Source of the DNA: JAKFWF01 sp031429105
GTDB lineage: Bacteria; Pseudomonadota; Alphaproteobacteria; Rhizobiales; Hyphomicrobiaceae
Reading direction: 5' to 3'
DNA: 64,000 bases
Assembly (NCBI GenBank): GCA_031429105.1
Contig: JANOYV010000096.1
Coordinates: 1-64,000, forward strand
Shown here: positions 60,902 to 64,000 of the stretch, piece after piece
How the letters are laid out: every line of letters begins with the position of its first letter
Numbering within the stretch: position 1 is the stretch's first letter
The notes under the pieces: generated by a model
Databases searched by the model: none
The model's input: the letters and a program-made list of their open reading frames with translations, nothing else
Told to the model about the DNA's origin: nothing
Program-made: the position numbers and the translations under genes

Positions 60902-61702
60902 ATGCCCGACGAGTTCCTGACTGCTTATGGCGTGCCCTTTACATCGCGCCTCCTCATGGGCACAGCGCTTTACACCTCGCCCGAGGTGTTGAGCCAATCG
61001 GTCAAGGCATCAGGTTCGCAAATCGTGACGGTATCACTCCGTCGGGAAGCGGCTCGGGCCAAAACTGGCCAACGATTCTGGGAATTGATCCGGGCACTTG
61101 GTGTGACAGTGCTGCCGAACACGGCTGGATGCCGGACCGCGAAAGAAGCCATTACGACCGCCGAGATGGCCCGGGAGGTCTTCGGCACGGATTGGATCAA
61201 GCTTGAGGTGATCGCCAACGACGATACGCTCCAGCCGGATTTATTCGGACTGGTTGAGGCAGCAGGACACCTGTCGCGAGACGGGTTCAAGGTATTTCCA
61301 TACACAACAGAAGACCTAGGTGCCGCCGAGCGGCTGCTTGCAGCAGGCTGCGAAGTATTGATGCCCTGGGGCGCACCGATCGGTTCTGGCCGAGGCCTTA
61401 ACAATCCGTACGGCTTGAAAACCATGCGCAACTATTTCCCCGGCGTTCCGCTGGTCGTCGATGCCGGTATCGGCGCACCCTCACATGCCGCTGCTGCCAT
61501 GGAACTTGGCTACGATGCGGTTCTACTCAACACGGCAATTGCAAAGGCTGGCGACCCTCCACGCATGGCTTCTGCGTTCGCCGACGCAATTCGCGCAGGT
61601 CGGTCCGCCTATGAGGCCGGCCTCATGGAAATGCGCGATATGGCTGCACCTTCGACACCAGTAGCTGGAACGCCGTTCTTCGATCTAGGTGGCTCGCAAT
61701 GA
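60902..61702 (+). CDS. thiG: Thiazole synthase ThiG
   Basis: A 266-residue TIM-barrel enzyme that makes thiazole phosphate from 1-deoxy-xylulose 5-phosphate, dehydroglycine and ThiS-thiocarboxylate. SRLLMGTALYTSPEVL, VTVLPNTAGCRTAKEAI, the Schiff-base lysine in WIKLEVI, GCEVLMPWGAPIGSGRGL and VPLVVDAGIGAPSHAAAAMELGYDAVLLNTAIAKA are all present. ATG 60902 has AAAGG upstream; GTG 60854 is in frame but less likely. Stop codon overlaps the thiE start by four bases. Confidence 0.95.
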   Translation: MPDEFLTAYGVPFTSRLLMGTALYTSPEVLSQSVKASGSQIVTVSLRREAARAKTGQRFWELIRALGVTVLPNTAGCRTAKEAITTAEMAREVFGTDWIKLEVIANDDTLQPDLFGLVEAAGHLSRDGFKVFPYTTEDLGAAERLLAAGCEVLMPWGAPIGSGRGLNNPYGLKTMRNYFPGVPLVVDAGIGAPSHAAAAMELGYDAVLLNTAIAKAGDPPRMASAFADAIRAGRSAYEAGLMEMRDMAAPSTPVAGTPFFDLGGSQ

Positions 61703-62322
61703 GCACAACACTCGATATTTTCTATCCGATCGTGCCCAATTTGGATTGGCTCCGACGGATTGTGCCACTCGGCGTGCGCACAGTGCAGCTGCGACTGAAA
61801 GAGGCAACTCCGGACGAAATCGCGCGGCAAATTGATGCCAGCCTAGATCTGTGCGCGCGCCATAACTGCCAACTGATTATTAACGACCATTGGCGCGAAG
61901 CACTTAAGGCTGGGGCCAACTACGTGCATCTGGGCCAAGAGGATTTGGCAGCGGCCGACATTTCAGCGCTTAAGGCGAGCGGCGTTCGTTTCGGCCTATC
62001 ATCGCATAGCTTGGAGGAACTTGATGTCGCCCTCGCAACCAACCCTGATTACATCGCCCTAGGGCCGATCTGGGAGACCAAGCTGAAGGCGATGAAATGG
62101 GCTCCGCAGGGGCTTGAGCGCCTGCAGATTTGGCGCAGTCGCATGGGCTCGATCCCACTGGTAGCGATTGCTGGAATCACACTCGAGCGGGCGCCACTTG
62201 TAATCGAAGCCGGTGCCGATAGCGCCGCCGTCATCACTGACTTTATAACACATGATGACCCTGACAGACGGGTTGCTGCGTGGGTCGCTTGGGCACACCA
62301 AAACACCTTGTCATCAAACTGA
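61699..62322 (+). CDS. thiE: Thiamine-phosphate synthase
   Basis: A 207-residue TIM-barrel enzyme joining the pyrimidine and thiazole parts into thiamine phosphate. It has VRTVQLRLKEATPDEI, CQLIINDHWREALKAGANYVHLGQEDL, and YIALGPIWETKLKAMKWAPQGLERL; the usual GPIFPT(xTK) loop is here GPIWETKLKAMK. It starts inside the thiG stop codon (ATGA). thiC and thiO are not in the window, so this is the thiSGE part of the pathway. Confidence 0.93.
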   Translation: MSTTLDIFYPIVPNLDWLRRIVPLGVRTVQLRLKEATPDEIARQIDASLDLCARHNCQLIINDHWREALKAGANYVHLGQEDLAAADISALKASGVRFGLSSHSLEELDVALATNPDYIALGPIWETKLKAMKWAPQGLERLQIWRSRMGSIPLVAIAGITLERAPLVIEAGADSAAVITDFITHDDPDRRVAAWVAWAHQNTLSSN

Positions 62323-62389
62323 TATATCTGAGGTGCATATTACGGCAAGATGTAGCTCGCTAGCCGTCTAACTGCTGTGCACTCGCGCA

Positions 62390-62461
62390 GTGGTTGGGGC
62401 GCTATCGGCTACATTGTTCGTGTTGGTAGTCGTTGCCGGAATCGCAATCTGGTGGTGCTAA
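62390..62461 (+). CDS. Possible 23-residue single-span membrane peptide
   Basis: A GTG-started frame codes for a peptide that is nearly all one membrane helix: VGALSATLFVLVVVAGIAIW followed by a Trp-Cys end. Its TAA ends at 62461 and the next gene begins at 62462 with no gap. There is no clear ribosome site. Translational coupling to the CHAD gene is conceivable, and so is chance. A frame of this composition rarely arises in non-coding DNA by accident, which is why it is listed. Confidence 0.3.
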   Translation: MVGALSATLFVLVVVAGIAIWWC

Positions 62462-63421
62462 ATGGCCTATCGGCTGAAATTAAAAGAGCCATTGGACGAC
62501 GGTTTGCGGCGTATCGCTGATGCTCAGATCACGCGCGCTATCGCCCATATGGAAGCCGCAGTTGAACGCACCTCGATCCACGAGACGAGGAAGTGTCTCA
62601 AGCGAACACGAGCGCTCTTGCGTTTCTTTCGCCCGACGATCGGCGACACTTCCTTCAAATATCTGAACTCGACGCTGCGTGACATTGGACAATCGCTCTC
62701 CGAGCGTCGCGACACCGACGTGATGGTCCAGACCGTCGCTGGTCTGGTACAGTCCGCTGGCTTAAAGCCGACAGCCGCTGCCCAGCTCAACAGGGCCATA
62801 CTCAAATCTCGCATGAACCAGCTGGGTCTCGGCTGGCAAGCGCACAATTCACAACGGACAATTTCCGATCTGCTCAGCGTGCGCGAGGCGATTGATACCG
62901 TGGTGTGCGCGGACGCAGGGGGCACGATTGCGACATCTGGAATAGCACGGTGCCTCGATACCGCCCGCGAGACCTTTGATGCGGCTTTCGAAGACGGCGA
63001 AGATGAGGCACTTCACGAGTGGCGAAAAGCCGTGCAGATCCATTGGCGCCACATGCAGCTCGTCTCTACTTCGTGGCTTGCATTCTGCGATGCACGCATT
63101 GTAGAAGCACGCACCATTTCCGCGCTCGTCGGCACCTATCGGGATCTGAGTTTACTGTCAGACCATATCACTGGCGATCAAAATGTCGTTCGGACTTCTG
63201 AAACTGGGGCGTTGAACCTGAAACCAGCGTTACAGCGCACAGTTACAGATCTTATCGACGCCCAGAAAAAACCGTTGCGCGCCAAAGCCAAACTTCACGG
63301 CGAAAGGCTGCTAGCAGAGGGCACAAAAGGCCTATGCCAACGCTTGATGGTCTATTGGACCGCTGCTGCTGAACTTAAAGACGTTGACGCCACCATGTCC
63401 GTCTTCAGATCGATCGATTGA
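62462..63421 (+). CDS. CHAD domain protein
   Basis: A 319-residue soluble, helical protein of the CHAD family. The conserved histidines and basic residues appear twice, as in the two repeats: ETRKCLKRTRALLRFFRP (about 41-58) and LHEWRKAVQIHWRHMQL (about 184-200), with LRDIGQSLSERRDTDV and VGTYRDLSLLSDHIT between. CHAD domains bind polyphosphate. The usual N-terminal CYTH domain is absent. It directly follows a tiny membrane-peptide frame, and its last 70 bases overlap the convergent ligase gene. Confidence 0.85.
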   Translation: MAYRLKLKEPLDDGLRRIADAQITRAIAHMEAAVERTSIHETRKCLKRTRALLRFFRPTIGDTSFKYLNSTLRDIGQSLSERRDTDVMVQTVAGLVQSAGLKPTAAAQLNRAILKSRMNQLGLGWQAHNSQRTISDLLSVREAIDTVVCADAGGTIATSGIARCLDTARETFDAAFEDGEDEALHEWRKAVQIHWRHMQLVSTSWLAFCDARIVEARTISALVGTYRDLSLLSDHITGDQNVVRTSETGALNLKPALQRTVTDLIDAQKKPLRAKAKLHGERLLAEGTKGLCQRLMVYWTAAAELKDVDATMSVFRSID

Positions 63422-64000
63422 GGATCGTTTTCCGGCACCATCCGATCAACAAGCCAACAGCAAATTCCAGTCAGTGCGAACGCCGACATGAACCACTCTT
63501 GCCAGAGGCTCCAGCTGGTGGCTCCCATCACGGCAAGCGTCGCAAATGAGGCTAAGGCATAGGGCTGTGCACTTGGCCGTAGTCGCGTTGCAGCGCCGAT
63601 GGCAGACGCGCCAAGAAGTAGCAACAATGCAGCCCCGATCACTCCAAGTTCGTACCAGACTTGAAGGTATATGTTGTGAGCATGGCGCATGGTCCGCAAC
63701 GCCACGGGATCACCGATGGCGATTTCATAGGAAGCTCGGTTGTTATCGAGTCGCTCGGTCGCCCCAGCGCCAACCCCGATCAAGGGCGAATTGGAAACTT
63801 GGCTTGCGGTGTATTTCCAAATAACGACGCGGGCTCGCGCCGAATAGGGCAGGTGTTCGGAGCGCTGCAGCCGGAGCTCATCGTAAGCGAAATTTGCAAG
63901 TGGTACGACCAATGTGACGGCCACGAGCCAGCCCAATCCAACGAGCGCTACGCCAAGTCGTTGCCGAAAGCGTGCGGCTAAAAATACGATAGCGCCCAGC
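63352..64000 (-). CDS. O-antigen ligase / Wzy-family membrane protein (C-terminal part)
   Basis: A reading frame that enters from beyond the window edge and ends at 63352, so the N terminus is missing. It has the periplasmic-loop features of the Wzy_C / WaaL family: SNSPLIGVGAGATERL, then MRHAHNIYLQVWYELGVIGAALLLLLG, where the histidine is characteristic, followed by three further membrane segments and a short soluble tail. It should ligate or polymerise surface polysaccharide in the inner membrane. The end overlaps the CHAD gene by 70 bases tail to tail. Confidence 0.75.
   Translation of the reverse strand, partial: LGAIVFLAARFRQRLGVALVGLGWLVAVTLVVPLANFAYDELRLQRSEHLPYSARARVVIWKYTASQVSNSPLIGVGAGATERLDNNRASYEIAIGDPVALRTMRHAHNIYLQVWYELGVIGAALLLLLGASAIGAATRLRPSAQPYALASFATLAVMGATSWSLWQEWFMSAFALTGICCWLVDRMVPENDPQSIDLKTDMVASTSLSSAAAVQ

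Noticed and set aside
1..64000. tRNA, rRNA, CRISPR arrays, insertion sequences, prophage
   Set aside because: Looked for T-loop GGTTCGA-type patterns, regular direct repeats, transposase-like frames and phage genes; none found by eye. A covariance-model search would be the decisive test for small RNAs.

Overview
The window reads as chromosome of an alphaproteobacterium, most likely Hyphomicrobiales (rhizobia and relatives). The basis is a DUF6455 protein, an argD-argF-hslO block, FixK/FNR-type operators, a LivHM permease fusion and many ATGA-overlapping operons. The assignment rests on gene content and recognisable protein families; no database search was run. I saw no rRNA, tRNA, CRISPR array, insertion sequence or phage gene.

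Region 1 (about 1-12300) looks like a low-oxygen/stress island. It follows the last codons of a TctA-type permease and holds three universal stress proteins, a relic of a fourth, three small c-type cytochromes, a 2TM protein, a DUF6455 protein, a LOG-type Rossmann protein, a PAS hybrid histidine kinase, an OmpR-type response regulator, a Crp/FixK-type regulator, a frameshifted pyridoxamine-oxidase-like gene and several small proteins. Two perfect TTGAT-N4-ATCAA sites (1079-1092, 3416-3429) and two or three one-mismatch sites suggest that the Crp/FNR-family regulator (6518-7258) or a homologue controls much of it.

Region 2 (12354-15855) is housekeeping: argD, argF, hslO and a small conserved gene, with a textbook terminator just ahead of argD.

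Region 3 (15830-31679) is a long minus-strand operon under a MarR-type regulator. It encodes a ferredoxin/flavodoxin-NADP reductase, a two-gene molybdenum hydroxylase, a 6-hydroxynicotinate-reductase-like Fe-S protein, a UPF0280 (ApbE-like) protein, two 'amino acid synthesis' (PF06684) paralogues and a branched-chain-amino-acid-type ABC importer. Together they look like uptake, hydroxylation and reduction of an N-heteroaromatic acid, with ring-opening steps not assigned. A 14-bp perfect palindrome lies in front of the operon. A GMC oxidoreductase and a HAD phosphatase follow on the plus strand.

Region 4 (31684-44199) is a phosphonate operon: phnW, phnA and phnY (2-aminoethylphosphonate to phosphonoacetaldehyde, phosphonoacetate, then acetate plus phosphate), and a Fbp/AEP-type ABC importer. 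Between enzymes and importer sit a Rieske oxygenase with the quaternary-ammonium signature and a dimethylglycine-dehydrogenase-like flavoprotein. This suggests stepwise N-demethylation of a methylated aminophosphonate before the classical route. A Na/Pi cotransporter-family gene is divergent from phnW. This is my best candidate for an undescribed system.

Region 5 (44192-64000) holds an aspartoacylase-like gene with scoAB, an AsmA-like protein, a dipeptide-type ABC importer beside a ruined LysR gene, a secreted M15-type peptidase, an HpaI aldolase with two DMT exporters, a membrane protein of unknown function, thiS-thiG-thiE, a CHAD protein and the C-terminal part of an O-antigen ligase running off the end.
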